Positions 41,935 to 50,490 of a stretch of 64,000 nucleotides of DNA are shown here, one piece after another (the first letter of the stretch is position 1; the number at the start of each line of letters is the position of its first letter). Below the pieces are notes generated by a model. The model worked only from the letters and a program-made list of their open reading frames with translations. It did not search any database and was not told the DNA's origin. A program made the translations under genes and the position numbers. The DNA is from an uncultured Clostridia bacterium (GTDB lineage: Bacteria > Bacillota > Clostridia > TANB77 > CAG-508). The stretch spans positions 61,685-125,684 of the forward strand of contig CALXLF010000005.1 in assembly GCA_944389125.1 (NCBI GenBank), written 5' to 3'.

Positions 41935-42594
41935 ATGTCATTTATTGTTGCGATTGATGGACCAGCAGGAAGTGGAAAAGGAACTATTGCAAAAAAAATA
42001 GCAAATAAAATTAATGCTATTAATATTGATACAGGAGCAATGTTTAGATGTGTTGCTTTAAAGGCATTAAGAGAAAATGCTTCTGTTGAAGACAAAGATA
42101 AAATAAGGAAAATTTTAAATGAAATAAAAATAGAATTAAAACCAAATGGAAAAGTATTTTTAGATAACGAAGATGTGACAACTAAAATTAGAACAGAAGA
42201 AGTTTCTAAATATTCTTCACCTATTTCAACTATTCAAGAAGTAAGAGATAAACTTTTAAATTTACAAAGAAATATGGCTGTTTCTCAAGATGTGGTAATG
42301 GAAGGAAGAGATATTGGAACTGTAGTATTTCCTAATGCAAATGTAAAGATTTATCTTGATGCAACTCCTGAAGAGAGAGCAAAAAGAAGAATTTTACAAA
42401 ATCAAGAAAAAGGAATAGATTCAAATTATAAAGAAGTATTAGAAGAAATTAAACAAAGAGATTATAGAGATATGACAAGAGAAATTGCTCCACTGAAAAA
42501 AGCTGAAGATGCAATATATATTGATTCTACAAATCTTTCAATTGAAGAAGTTTCTAATAAAATCTTAGAGATTATAGAAAAAAATAAAATATAA
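41935..42594 (+). CDS. cmk: Cytidylate kinase
   Basis: Phosphorylates CMP and dCMP. 219 residues from ATG 41935 (GAGGGGGATAAATAAA). Walker A IDGPAGSGKGTIAKKIA, NMP-binding IDTGAMFRCVAL, DVTTKIRTEEVS, VVMEGRDIGTVVFPNA and the lid KRRILQNQEKG are all standard. Followed by plsC, as in many Firmicutes. Another, more diverged kinase of this type lies at 43434. Confidence 0.95.
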   Translation: MSFIVAIDGPAGSGKGTIAKKIANKINAINIDTGAMFRCVALKALRENASVEDKDKIRKILNEIKIELKPNGKVFLDNEDVTTKIRTEEVSKYSSPISTIQEVRDKLLNLQRNMAVSQDVVMEGRDIGTVVFPNANVKIYLDATPEERAKRRILQNQEKGIDSNYKEVLEEIKQRDYRDMTREIAPLKKAEDAIYIDSTNLSIEEVSNKILEIIEKNKI

Positions 42595-42635
42595 GTTTTA
42601 TATACAATTTTTTTGAGATAAGAAAGGAAAAATAT

Positions 42636-43262
42636 ATGAAAAAAAATAAGAATTTTCTAAAAGAAGCTTTTAAAGGAGTATGTAGAGGAATCGTTACTAC
42701 CGCTATTTTTATTTATTGTAAGATAGTTTATAGAGCAAAAATAATTGGGAAAAAAAATATTCCAAAAGAAGGTGCTTTAATTTTTTGTGGTAATCATAGG
42801 ACATATTTAGATCCACCATTAATTGTTGTTACAGCATCTAGAAAAATGAGATTTATTGCTAAAGAAGAACTTAAGAGTAATCTTTTATTTAGATTTTTGG
42901 TTTTTGCTTATGATGGAATTTATGTAAAAAGAGATTCTAAAGATATTGGTCCATTAAAAGAAGCATTAAAAACATTAAAAGATGGAGAATGTATTGGAAT
43001 ATTCCCTGAAGGAACACGTAATGGAATGGAAAAAAATGAAGGTGGAAAACTAAAAAATGGAGCTGCATATATGAGTCTTAAAACAGGTGCAAAAATTATA
43101 CCTATTGGAATAAAGGGAATACCTAAACCTTTTCATCAAGTTACTATAACTTATGGGGAACCAATGGATTTTTCTGGATTGTTAAAAGGTAAAACAGCTA
43201 AAGAATTGGAAGATCATGTTAGTGAAGAATTAAAAAAAGAAATAATTCGTTTGTCAGAATAG
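42636..43262 (+). CDS. plsC: 1-acyl-sn-glycerol-3-phosphate acyltransferase (PlsC family)
   Basis: Makes phosphatidic acid from lysophosphatidic acid at the membrane. 208 residues, ATG after GAAAGGAAAAATAT. Motif I CGNHRTYLDPP (NHx4D), motif II near IYVKRDS, motif III IFPEGTRNG, motif IV IIPIGIKG. A hydrophobic N-terminal segment (about 15-32) anchors it. Distance to cmk is 41 bases; closed by a terminator. Confidence 0.92.
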   Translation: MKKNKNFLKEAFKGVCRGIVTTAIFIYCKIVYRAKIIGKKNIPKEGALIFCGNHRTYLDPPLIVVTASRKMRFIAKEELKSNLLFRFLVFAYDGIYVKRDSKDIGPLKEALKTLKDGECIGIFPEGTRNGMEKNEGGKLKNGAAYMSLKTGAKIIPIGIKGIPKPFHQVTITYGEPMDFSGLLKGKTAKELEDHVSEELKKEIIRLSE

Positions 43263-43295
43263 TTTGTTATTTTAATGAAAATATTAATTAAAATT

Positions 43296-43340
43296 AAGGT
43301 TAATAGTATTTAAAAATACTATTAACCTTTGTATTTTTTT
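43296..43340 (+). terminator. Terminator after plsC
   Basis: AAGGTTAATAGTATTT / AAATACTATTAACCTT stem and T-rich tail. Confidence 0.88.
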
Positions 43341-43433
43341 AAATACCTAGCTTTTTTGTTATAAATCTGCCCTTGTATTTTTGATTTAGTTAGTATATAA
43401 TACAAATATCATAAAATAAAGGGGCAAATAAAA

Positions 43434-44135
43434 ATGTCAAATATAGTTATAGGAATTGAAGGTTTAGTTGGAGCTGGAAAAACTACTATTTGTAGAAATT
43501 TAATAAATAAAATACCAAATACAATTTTATTAAATGGTGGAAATTTGTATAGGACAGTAGTTGCTTCTATAATAAAAAATGGCAAAAGCTTAGAAGATTT
43601 AGTAAAAAATGCTAAATTACTTGATATAAAAAAATTGATGGATATTTTAAAAGTTGAAATAAAAATTGAAAATAATGAAACAATTTTTTATGTTGATGGA
43701 AAGAGAGCAGATGAGGAATTTATTCAATCAAAAGAAATTTCAATTGCAGTTTCTTCTTTAGGAGGAAGAGCAAATGAAAAAAGTTTATATTTATTTGCAA
43801 AAGAATTGATTGATAATTTAAAGGAAAAATATAATGTTATAATTTCAGGAAGAGATCTTATGAAAATTTATCCTGAATGTGATTATCATATTTTTGTAAC
43901 TGCTGATTTAGATGAAAGAGTTAAAAGAAAAGCATCACAATATGGAAATGAAAATTTAGAAGAAATAAAGAAAAATATATTAAAAAGAGATAAGCTTCAA
44001 GAAGAAGCTGGATATTATGACTTATCTGATATAACTAAAGTTGTTGATGTAACTGATTGTAAAACTGCTGAAGAAAGTACAAATAAAGTTTTAAGTTGTA
44101 TTGATTTAAAAAAAGTAACAGTTTTAACAAATTAA
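43434..44135 (+). CDS. Second cytidylate kinase-like P-loop kinase
   Basis: 233 residues, ATG after AAAGGGGCAAATAAAA. P-loop IEGLVGAGKTTICRNLI, then LNGGNLYRTVVAS in place of the DTGAMFR of true Cmk, KEISIAVSSLGGRANE and NVIISGRDLMKIYPECDYHIF, with a lid KRKASQYGNENLEEI. It follows the Cmk fold but carries changes at the CMP-binding loop, so substrate may differ. It has its own promoter region and lies apart from cmk. Diverged paralog with unknown substrate. Confidence 0.72.
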   Translation: MSNIVIGIEGLVGAGKTTICRNLINKIPNTILLNGGNLYRTVVASIIKNGKSLEDLVKNAKLLDIKKLMDILKVEIKIENNETIFYVDGKRADEEFIQSKEISIAVSSLGGRANEKSLYLFAKELIDNLKEKYNVIISGRDLMKIYPECDYHIFVTADLDERVKRKASQYGNENLEEIKKNILKRDKLQEEAGYYDLSDITKVVDVTDCKTAEESTNKVLSCIDLKKVTVLTN

Positions 44136-44178
44136 ACATATAATATTTAAATTTAAAGTATGGAGATAATAAATAGGT

Positions 44179-45597
44179 ATGAGCTTTGAAAATAGCAAAT
44201 TAGAAGAATTTAATAATTATTTAGATGGTAGACGTGTTGCTATAGTTGGACTTGGAGTTAGTAATATACCACTTATTGAATACATGCATGAAGTTGGTGC
44301 AGAAACTGTAGTTTTTGATAGCAGAGAAATTGATAAAATAGATAGCGAGGTTATGAATAAAGTAATATGCTATGATATGGAATATTCATTAGGTGAAAAT
44401 TATTTATCAAAATTAGTAGACTTTGATATTATATTTAGATCACCAAGTTGTTTGCCTTCAAATCCAGCTCTTCAACTAGAGGCTTCTAGAGGAGCTATTG
44501 TTACAACTGAAATTGAAATGTTTATGGAGCTTTGTCCAGGAACAATTATAGGAGTAACAGGAAGTGATGGTAAAACTACTACAACAACTATGATTTATGA
44601 AATTCTAAAAGCTGGCGGATATAATACATATATAGGTGGAAATATAGGTACTCCTTTATTTACAAAAGTAAGTGAAATGAAACCTGAAGATATGGTTGTT
44701 TTAGAGCTTAGTAGTTTTCAACTTATGAATATGAAAATTAGTCCTAAAGTAGCTGTTGTTACAAACATTACTCCAAATCATTTAAATATTCATGAAGATA
44801 TGGAAGAATATATTGAAGCTAAAAAATGTATTCTTGCTAATCAAACAAAAAATGATACTGTAATTTTAAATTATGATAACAATATAACAAAAGATTTTGC
44901 AAAAGATGCTAAAGGAAAAGTAATATTCTTCAGTCATGTTGCTAAAATTACAGATGGATATATGGTTGATTCTAAATCAATAAAATTTTGCAAAGGTGAT
45001 TGTAGAACACATATATTAGAAACTAAAAATATGAAAGTTAAAGGATTACATAATTATATGAATGCAGCATGTGCAATAGCTGCTACAAGAGATTATGTTG
45101 ACCTGGATACAGCTGTAAAAACGATTTGCGAATTTAAAGGAGTGGAACATAGATTAGAGCTAGTTAAACAAACTAAAGATAGAATTAGATGGTATAATGA
45201 CTCTGCATCTTCAAGTCCTACAAGAACAATAGTTGCTTTAAATGCATTTCCAACTAAAAATGTAATTTTAATTGCAGGTGGATATGATAAAAATTTAGAT
45301 TATGAACCATTAGCAAAACCTATAATAAATAGTTGTAAATCTTTGATTTTGATAGGTCAAACAGCAGATAAAATAAAAAAAGCTGTTGAAGATGAACAAA
45401 TTTTAAAATCAGGTATAAAAAATCTTGATATTTATGATTGTAACAGTCTAGAAGAGGCAGTGGATTTAGCTAACGATATTGCTTCAAAAGGAGATATAGT
45501 TCTATTTTCTCCAGCAAGTGCAAGTTTTGATATGTTTAAAAATTTTGATGAAAGAGGAAAAATTTTTAAAGAGCTAGTAAAGAAAAAAGTGCCATAA
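44179..45597 (+). CDS. murD: UDP-N-acetylmuramoylalanine-D-glutamate ligase
   Basis: Adds D-glutamate to UDP-MurNAc-L-Ala in peptidoglycan synthesis. 472 residues. N-terminal Rossmann-like domain RRVAIVGLGVSNIPLIEYM, Mur ligase P-loop GVTGSDGKTTTTTMIY, ELSSFQLMNM, TNITPNHLNIHEDMEEYI, central NYMNAACAIAAT, and C-terminal RWYNDSASSSPTRTIVAL and ILIAGGYDKNLDYEPL. ATG after TGGAGATAATAAATAGGT. Standing alone, outside any dcw cluster. Terminated at 45585. Confidence 0.95.
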   Translation: MSFENSKLEEFNNYLDGRRVAIVGLGVSNIPLIEYMHEVGAETVVFDSREIDKIDSEVMNKVICYDMEYSLGENYLSKLVDFDIIFRSPSCLPSNPALQLEASRGAIVTTEIEMFMELCPGTIIGVTGSDGKTTTTTMIYEILKAGGYNTYIGGNIGTPLFTKVSEMKPEDMVVLELSSFQLMNMKISPKVAVVTNITPNHLNIHEDMEEYIEAKKCILANQTKNDTVILNYDNNITKDFAKDAKGKVIFFSHVAKITDGYMVDSKSIKFCKGDCRTHILETKNMKVKGLHNYMNAACAIAATRDYVDLDTAVKTICEFKGVEHRLELVKQTKDRIRWYNDSASSSPTRTIVALNAFPTKNVILIAGGYDKNLDYEPLAKPIINSCKSLILIGQTADKIKKAVEDEQILKSGIKNLDIYDCNSLEEAVDLANDIASKGDIVLFSPASASFDMFKNFDERGKIFKELVKKKVP

Positions 45598-45623
45598 GAG
45601 AGCAACTCTTAAGACACTTTTTT
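45585..45623 (+). terminator. Terminator after murD
   Basis: AAAAGTGCCATAAGAG / CTCTTAAGACACTTTT stem and T tail; overlaps the last codons of murD. Confidence 0.75.
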
Positions 45624-45649
45624 ATAATGTTTAATTAAAATTTTAAAAT

Positions 45650-46211
45650 CTAATATATTACAGCAGTTGGAATATAGTCATCAGATGGAACATTTACATA
45701 TGGATCTTCTGGTTCTTGACAGGTTTCTATTGATAGTATTTTTAATACAGGAATATCACCATAATAATATCCTTTAGTGATTTCTCCTGTTAAATTTACC
45801 CAAGTATTATTTTCAAAATCTTTTGCTTTATCATATTCACATAAAAATCCGTACAACTACAGTTTGGTTTTTGCTATTTATTATCATATCTCTTGCTAAT
45901 ATAAATTGATTTTCTTGTAAATCATCTACTCTATAAATATATCCAGTAAAAGAAATTTTTTGACCAATATATGTATCTAAATTTTCATGAACTTCTTTTA
46001 AAATATTGGTATAATTTTCAGATGTTAAATTAGCAACATCTGGAGATGGAATTTCATCTGTAACTACAGTGTTTTCATTATTGGAATTTTGAACATCACT
46101 CCAAACTTTCGAAATAATAATACCAAGTAAAGCCAAAACTATAATTGCGGCTATTAATATAAAAAATTTAACTAGTTTCTTTTGATTTATTTTAAAATTA
46201 CAAATAAACAA
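45650..46211 (-). CDS. Membrane-anchored protein with OB-fold-like domain (DUF1980/YcgQ-like), with a +1 CGG frameshift
   Basis: About 186 residues, TTG start at 46211 a few bases after AGAGGTGATT. An N-terminal helix (about 17-38, FFILIAAIIVLALLGIIISK) anchors an extracytoplasmic domain with YIGQKISFTGYIYRVDDLQE and FILARDMII. The triplet frame ends VVVRIFM* five codons after CGG 45851-45849; skipping the C gives VVV-GFLCEYDKAKDFENNTW, NLTGEITKGYYYGDIPVLKI and a normal end. Both halves together make one OB-fold-like domain of the TIGR03943/DUF1980 type, where GxxC and WVxxxG are family features. Function unknown, possibly metal- or redox-related membrane complex. Confidence 0.8.
45849..45851 (-). 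other. CGG +1 frameshift site in the OB-fold-like gene
   Basis: Minus-strand 0-frame GTA CGG ATT TTT ATG TGA; required reading GTA (C) GGA TTT TTA TGT. Confidence 0.85.
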
Positions 46212-46305
46212 ATTAATCACCTCTAAAAATTATTTGTTAAATGATATGTAATAAAAAAATTATTTAGAACTTTAAGTCTAAGTTTTTGAGTAAAGAAGTT
46301 GAAAA

Positions 46306-46335
46306 TTGACATAATGCAAGAATTTAGAGTATAAT
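46306..46335 (+). promoter_or_regulatory. Consensus promoter of the cassette gene at 46440
   Basis: TTGACA at 46306-46311, an 18-base spacer, TATAAT at 46330-46335. The transcript would begin near 46342 and carry a 98-base leader. Confidence 0.75.
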
Positions 46336-46341
46336 TATATT

Positions 46342-46439
46342 ATCTGAGGGTTAGAAGCTCTCCGAGATGCAAAGTTTCGGAGGGCAAAAACCTCCCAAGC
46401 TTTGCAAAAAAATTTTAAAAGCTAAGAGGAGGTAGCTAA
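46342..46439 (+). promoter_or_regulatory. Folded 5' leader before the cassette gene at 46440
   Basis: Contains CTCCGA (46360-46365) / TCGGAG (46377-46382) around GATGCAAAGTT, whose loop GCAAAG can also pair with CTTTGC at 46400-46405, and GAGG / CCTC pairs further on. Overlapping pairings suggest a pseudoknot or alternative folds; the ribosome site AGAGGAGGT follows. No riboswitch class recognised. Confidence 0.4.
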
Positions 46440-46799
46440 ATGAATTTGGAAAAATTTTTAGAAAAGGCGATGCTTGATGCTGGTGCAGATCCGATTGATA
46501 TTTTTGACGGATCTAGAGCAAGATTTGCTGAGTTCGCTGAACTCAACAACTTGGATGAGTCTAAGATGTTCGAATTCAGTGATACCGGTGGAATTCCGAT
46601 TTACTGCTTTGATGGAACATCGGATGAACTCACTGGCATGGAAGAACCTGAGAATTGTTCCATTCTGGTAGAAGAGCTGGATAATGGTGAAGTTCGTCAT
46701 ACTATGGTAATGGATATCACAATTTTTGGATGGCCGGTAGAGATTACGCTTGGATACATTGAACTGAAAGGTGATCTTGAAGAAGCCGGAATGATTTGA
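46440..46799 (+). CDS. Small acidic protein of a foreign-looking cassette, unknown function
   Basis: 119 residues, ATG after AGAGGAGGTAGCTAA. Very acidic and without membrane segments: MNLEKFLEKAMLDAGADPID, RARFAEFAELNNLDESKMFE, CFDGTSDELTGMEEPE, TIFGWPVEITLGYIEL. Codons such as CTG, GCC, CCG and TCC mark it as foreign against its AT-rich neighbours. It carries its own consensus promoter, folded leader and strong terminator, like a self-contained cassette. No in-frame CGG. Not recognised as a known family; the acidic, compact nature would suit a small modulator or immunity-type protein, but that is only a guess. Confidence 0.65.
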   Translation: MNLEKFLEKAMLDAGADPIDIFDGSRARFAEFAELNNLDESKMFEFSDTGGIPIYCFDGTSDELTGMEEPENCSILVEELDNGEVRHTMVMDITIFGWPVEITLGYIELKGDLEEAGMI

Positions 46800-46808
46800 A
46801 TTTTTCCA

Positions 46809-46852
46809 AAAAAGGTGCTGGGAATCTGCTGAGGATTTCTGGCACCATTTTG
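46809..46852 (+). terminator. Strong terminator of the cassette gene at 46440
   Basis: GGTGCTGGGAATC pairs with GGATTTCTGGCACC (some G-T pairs), flanked by A and T runs. Confidence 0.82.
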
Positions 46853-46997
46853 TTTTAAAGTATAAAATTTTACTAAAAGGAAATAATATTTATCAAAAAG
46901 ACTTGAAAAAAATGTGTTTTTGATATAAAATATTTTCGGTTTAAAGCAAACCAATTTTTAAGATACTTATATAGTATCGGAAGTGGAGGATTAAAAA

Positions 46998-48014
46998 ATG
47001 TCAGTAAAAGTAGCCATAAATGGATTTGGACGTATAGGACGTCTTGCATTTAGACAAATGTTTGGAGCTGAGGGATATGAAATCGTTGCAATAAATGATT
47101 TAACAAGCCCTAAAATGTTAGCTCACTTATTAAAATATGATTCTGCTCAAAAGAGATATGAAAAAGCAGATACAGTAGTAGCAGGAGAAGATTCAATAAC
47201 AGTTGATGGAAAGACAATAAAAATCTATGCAGAAAAAGATGCAAGCAATCTTCCTTGGGGAGAAATCGGAGTTGATGTTGTATTAGAATGTACAGGATTT
47301 TATACATCTAAAGAAAAAGCATCTGCCCATATCCAAGCAGGAGCTAAGAAAGTTGTTATCTCTGCACCAGCTGGAAATGATTTACCAACAGTAGTATTTG
47401 GTGTAAATGAAGGTGTTATAACAAAAGAAGATAAAATTATATCAGCAGCATCATGTACAACAAACTGCTTAGCACCTATGGCTAAAGCTTTAAATGATTA
47501 TGCTGAAATTAAATCAGGAATTATGACAACAGTTCATGCATACACTGGTGATCAAATGGTATTAGATGGACCACATAGAAAAGGTGACTTAAGAAGAGCA
47601 AGAGCAGCTGCTGTAAATATCGTTCCTAACTCAACAGGAGCAGCAAAAGCTATAGGATTAGTTATTCCTGAATTAAATGGAAAATTAATTGGTTCAGCTC
47701 AAAGAGTTCCAGTTCCAACTGGTTCAACAACAATACTAGTTGCAGTAGTAAAATCAGATAAAGAAATTACTGTAGATTCAATAAACGCAGCAATGAAAGC
47801 TGCTTCAAATCAATCTTATGGATATACAGAAGAGCCATTAGTATCTTCTGATATTATAGGAATGACTTATGGTTCATTATTTGATGCAACTCAAACAATG
47901 GTTGCTAAAATAGAAGATGGATTATATCAAGTTCAAGTTGTAGCTTGGTATGATAACGAAAACTCATATACTAGCCAAATGGTTAGAACTATTAAATACT
48001 TCGCCGAAGTATAG
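46998..48014 (+). CDS. gap: Glyceraldehyde-3-phosphate dehydrogenase
   Basis: Glycolytic enzyme forming 1,3-bisphosphoglycerate with NAD. 338 residues, ATG after GGAGGATTAAAA. NAD site [17 protein letters not shown], catalytic motif [15 protein letters not shown], anion site [19 protein letters not shown]-terminal [23 protein letters not shown] (46903) and TATAAA (46924) upstream form a possible promoter. Codon use is strongly optimised, as expected of a highly expressed gene. A repeat unit separates it from pgk. Confidence 0.97.
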   Translation: MSVKVAINGFGRIGRLAFRQMFGAEGYEIVAINDLTSPKMLAHLLKYDSAQKRYEKADTVVAGEDSITVDGKTIKIYAEKDASNLPWGEIGVDVVLECTGFYTSKEKASAHIQAGAKKVVISAPAGNDLPTVVFGVNEGVITKEDKIISAASCTTNCLAPMAKALNDYAEIKSGIMTTVHAYTGDQMVLDGPHRKGDLRRARAAAVNIVPNSTGAAKAIGLVIPELNGKLIGSAQRVPVPTGSTTILVAVVKSDKEITVDSINAAMKAASNQSYGYTEEPLVSSDIIGMTYGSLFDATQTMVAKIEDGLYQVQVVAWYDNENSYTSQMVRTIKYFAEV

Positions 48015-48023
48015 GAGGGCTCA

Positions 48024-48153
48024 AACGAGAAGCAGCGATTCGCACATTTTTATTCCGCCGGAATCGAATCGACGTGCAACAAGCACGCCTCATCGATATC
48101 CTCTGTCATAAAAATGCACGCCTCACTACTTCTCGTTCGAGCAGTGAGTGAGT
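48024..48153. repeat. Dispersed GC-rich inverted-repeat unit, copy A (after gap)
   Basis: AACGAGAAGCAGCGA...CACATTTTTAT at the left end pairs with ATAAAAATGCACGCC...CTTCTCGTT at the right; an inner arm contains GACGTGC-AACAA-GCACG. It ends with AGTGAGTGAGTAC. Clearly related to the copies at 49456 and 49590. Looks like a REP/MITE-type repeat, and could also act as the gap terminator. Confidence 0.75.
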
Positions 48154-48260
48154 ACAATATTTATTTTTAAAAAATACAATAATTATAAAAAAATTTTACA
48201 ATTTAAGGAGGTGGGTTGGAAAAACCTACCTCATTATTTTTATAGAAGAGGGGATAAATT

Positions 48261-49445
48261 ATGAATAAAAAAACTGTAAGAGATATTGATATAAAGGGAA
48301 AGAAAGTTTTAGTTAGATGTGATTTTAATGTTCCATTTGATGAGAATAGAAAAATTACTGATAATAGAAGAATAGTAGCTGCTTTACCTACTATTAAATA
48401 TTTAATTGAAAATGATTGTAAAGTTATTTTATGTTCTCATTTGGGTAGACCAAAGGGAGAAGTTAAACCTGAATTTTCTCTAGATATAGTTGCAGCTGAG
48501 CTTTCTAGATTATTAGGACAAGAAGTAAAACTTGCTAAAGATGTTGTAGGACCAGATGCTAGAAGATTAGCTGAAAACTTAAAACCTGGAGAAGTTATGT
48601 TACTTGAAAATGTTAGATTTGAACCAGGAGAAGAAAAAAATGATGATGAATTATCAAAAGCTTTTGCATCTTTAGCTGAAGTATATGTAAATGATGCATT
48701 TGGAACAGCTCATAGAGCACATAGTTCAACAACTGGTGTTGCAAAATATTTACCAGCTGTTTCAGGATTTTTAATTGAAAAAGAATTAAATTTCTTAGGT
48801 TCAGCATTAGAAAATCCAGAAAGACCATTTATGGCAATTTTAGGAGGAAGAAAAGTTTCTGATAAAATTGGTGTAATTGAAAGTCTATTAGAAAAAGTAG
48901 ATGTTTTAATGATTGGTGGAGCTATGGCTTATACATTCTTTAAAGCAATGGGATATAATGTAGGTAATTCAGTTTGTGAATTAGATAAATTAGATTTAGC
49001 AAAAGAAGTTATGGAAAAAGCTAAAACAAAAGGTGTTAAATTCATGCTTCCAGTTGATACAAAAGTTGGAAAAGAATTTAAACCAGATACAGAAAGTAAA
49101 ACAGTTAAATTCTCAGAAATTCCTGATGGATGGGAAGGATTTGATATTGGAGAAGAAACAATAAAATTATATTCTGAAGAATTAAAGAAAGCTAAAACTG
49201 TAATTTGGAATGGCCCTGTAGGATTATTTGAATTTGATCAATTTGCAGTTGGAACAAATAGTATAGCAAAAGCTTTGGCTGATATAGATGCAGTAAAAAT
49301 TGTAGGTGGTGGAGATTCAGCAGCTGCTGTTGAGAAAGCTGGACTTGCTGATAAATTTACACACATTTCAACTGGTGGAGGAGCTTCACTTGAATTCTTA
49401 GAAGGAAAGAAATTACCAGGAATAGAAGCATTACAAGATAAATAA
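48261..49445 (+). CDS. pgk: Phosphoglycerate kinase
   Basis: Forms ATP and 3-phosphoglycerate from 1,3-bisphosphoglycerate. 394 residues, ATG after AGAGGGGATAAATT. Substrate site [29 protein letters not shown], hinge [25 protein letters not shown], nucleotide site [15 protein letters not shown] and C-terminal [24 protein letters not shown]. Second gene of the glycolytic block. Repeat copies B and C follow. Confidence 0.97.
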   Translation: MNKKTVRDIDIKGKKVLVRCDFNVPFDENRKITDNRRIVAALPTIKYLIENDCKVILCSHLGRPKGEVKPEFSLDIVAAELSRLLGQEVKLAKDVVGPDARRLAENLKPGEVMLLENVRFEPGEEKNDDELSKAFASLAEVYVNDAFGTAHRAHSSTTGVAKYLPAVSGFLIEKELNFLGSALENPERPFMAILGGRKVSDKIGVIESLLEKVDVLMIGGAMAYTFFKAMGYNVGNSVCELDKLDLAKEVMEKAKTKGVKFMLPVDTKVGKEFKPDTESKTVKFSEIPDGWEGFDIGEETIKLYSEELKKAKTVIWNGPVGLFEFDQFAVGTNSIAKALADIDAVKIVGGGDSAAAVEKAGLADKFTHISTGGGASLEFLEGKKLPGIEALQDK

Positions 49446-49455
49446 TCGTGGTTTG

Positions 49456-49588
49456 CACGAGAAGCGGCAATCTGTTTATTTTAGCTCGGTCGGAACCCAA
49501 TCAACGTACACCAGTACGCCTCATGGGTATCCTCGGTCACTAAAATAAACATCTCACCACTTCTCACAAGAACAATAAGTGAGTGCAA
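49456..49588. repeat. Dispersed GC-rich inverted-repeat unit, copy B (after pgk)
   Basis: CACGAGAAGCGGCAATC...TTTATTTTA pairs with TAAAATAAACATCTCACCACTTCTC; inner motif GTACACCAGTACGCCTCATG corresponds to GTGCAACAAGCACGCCTCAT of copy A. It ends AAGTGAGTGCAA. Confidence 0.75.
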
Positions 49589-49589
49589 A

Positions 49590-49684
49590 GGAATCGAATC
49601 AACGTGCAAAAAGCACGCCTCATCGATATCCTCTGTCATGAAAACGCACGCCTCACTACTTCTCATCCGAGTAGGTAGTGAGTA
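49590..49684. repeat. Dispersed repeat unit, copy C (right half only)
   Basis: Begins at GGAATCGAATCAACGTGC, inside the unit, and continues ...GCACGCCTCATCGATATCC, TCTGTCATGAAAACGCACG, CTCACTACTTCTC, ending GTAGTGAGTACGATA. Almost identical to the right half of copy A, directly abutting copy B. Confidence 0.75.
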
Positions 49685-49735
49685 CGATATTTTTATTTAT
49701 TTTAAATTAATGTCTGCAAGGAAAGAGGTGATAAT

Positions 49736-50449
49736 ATGTCAACACCACATAATGAAGCAAATCCAGGAGATTTTGCAAAAACTGTTATTATGCCTGGAGA
49801 CCCTAAAAGAGCAGAATTTATTGCTAAAAATTATTTAACAGATTATAAATTAGTAAATGATGTAAGAGGAATGAAGGCTTATACAGGGTTTTATAAAAAT
49901 AAAGAAGTATCTGTAATGGCAAGTGGTATGGGAATTCCATCAATGGGAATTTATTCTTATGAATTATATAAATATTATGATGTAGATACTATAATTAGAA
50001 TTGGTTCATGTGGAAATTATTCAGAAGATTTAAGACTTTTTGATTTAATATTAGTTGATGAAACTTATACAGAATCAAATTATGCTTTAACATTAAATAA
50101 TGAAGATGTTCATATAGCAAAGCCAAGTGAAGAAGTAAATTCAAAGATTGAAGATACAGCTAAAAAAATGAATGTAAAAATAAAAAAAGGAACAACATTA
50201 TGTTCAGAATGTTTTGATGTATATATGACAGATAAATCAAAATGTTTTGAAAGAATGCCAAAAGATATAAAAGTAATTGGTGCTGAAATGGAAGCATTTG
50301 CTTTATTTTATAATGCAAAAGTTTTAAATAAAAAAGCAGCAACAATTTTAACTGTAGTAGATGATGAGATTCATGGTGATTCGGCAGATAGTGAATCAAG
50401 AGAAAAAGCTTTGACTACTATGATAGAATTAGCTTTAGAATCAGTATAA
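49736..50449 (+). CDS. deoD: Purine-nucleoside phosphorylase DeoD
   Basis: Phosphorolysis of purine (deoxy)nucleosides to the base and (deoxy)ribose-1-phosphate. 237 residues, ATG after GAAAGAGGTGATAAT. Motifs: STPHNEANPGDFAKTVIMPG, the phosphate loop GDPKRAEFIAK, SGMGIPSMGIYSYEL, RIGSCGNYSEDLRL, and EMEAFALFYNAK, with the catalytic Asp in DDEIHGDSADSES. First of the deoD-deoB-pdp salvage genes; products feed DeoB. Confidence 0.95.
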   Translation: MSTPHNEANPGDFAKTVIMPGDPKRAEFIAKNYLTDYKLVNDVRGMKAYTGFYKNKEVSVMASGMGIPSMGIYSYELYKYYDVDTIIRIGSCGNYSEDLRLFDLILVDETYTESNYALTLNNEDVHIAKPSEEVNSKIEDTAKKMNVKIKKGTTLCSECFDVYMTDKSKCFERMPKDIKVIGAEMEAFALFYNAKVLNKKAATILTVVDDEIHGDSADSESREKALTTMIELALESV

Positions 50450-50490
50450 AAAGGTATACTGAATTTAATATTAAAAAAGAAAGGTAACAA

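Noticed and set aside
49481..49666. 61-codon minus-strand ORF in the repeats after pgk
   Set aside because: It is formed by two copies of the repeat (internal SEACVFMTEDIDEA-like duplication) and has no start signal; it is repeat DNA.
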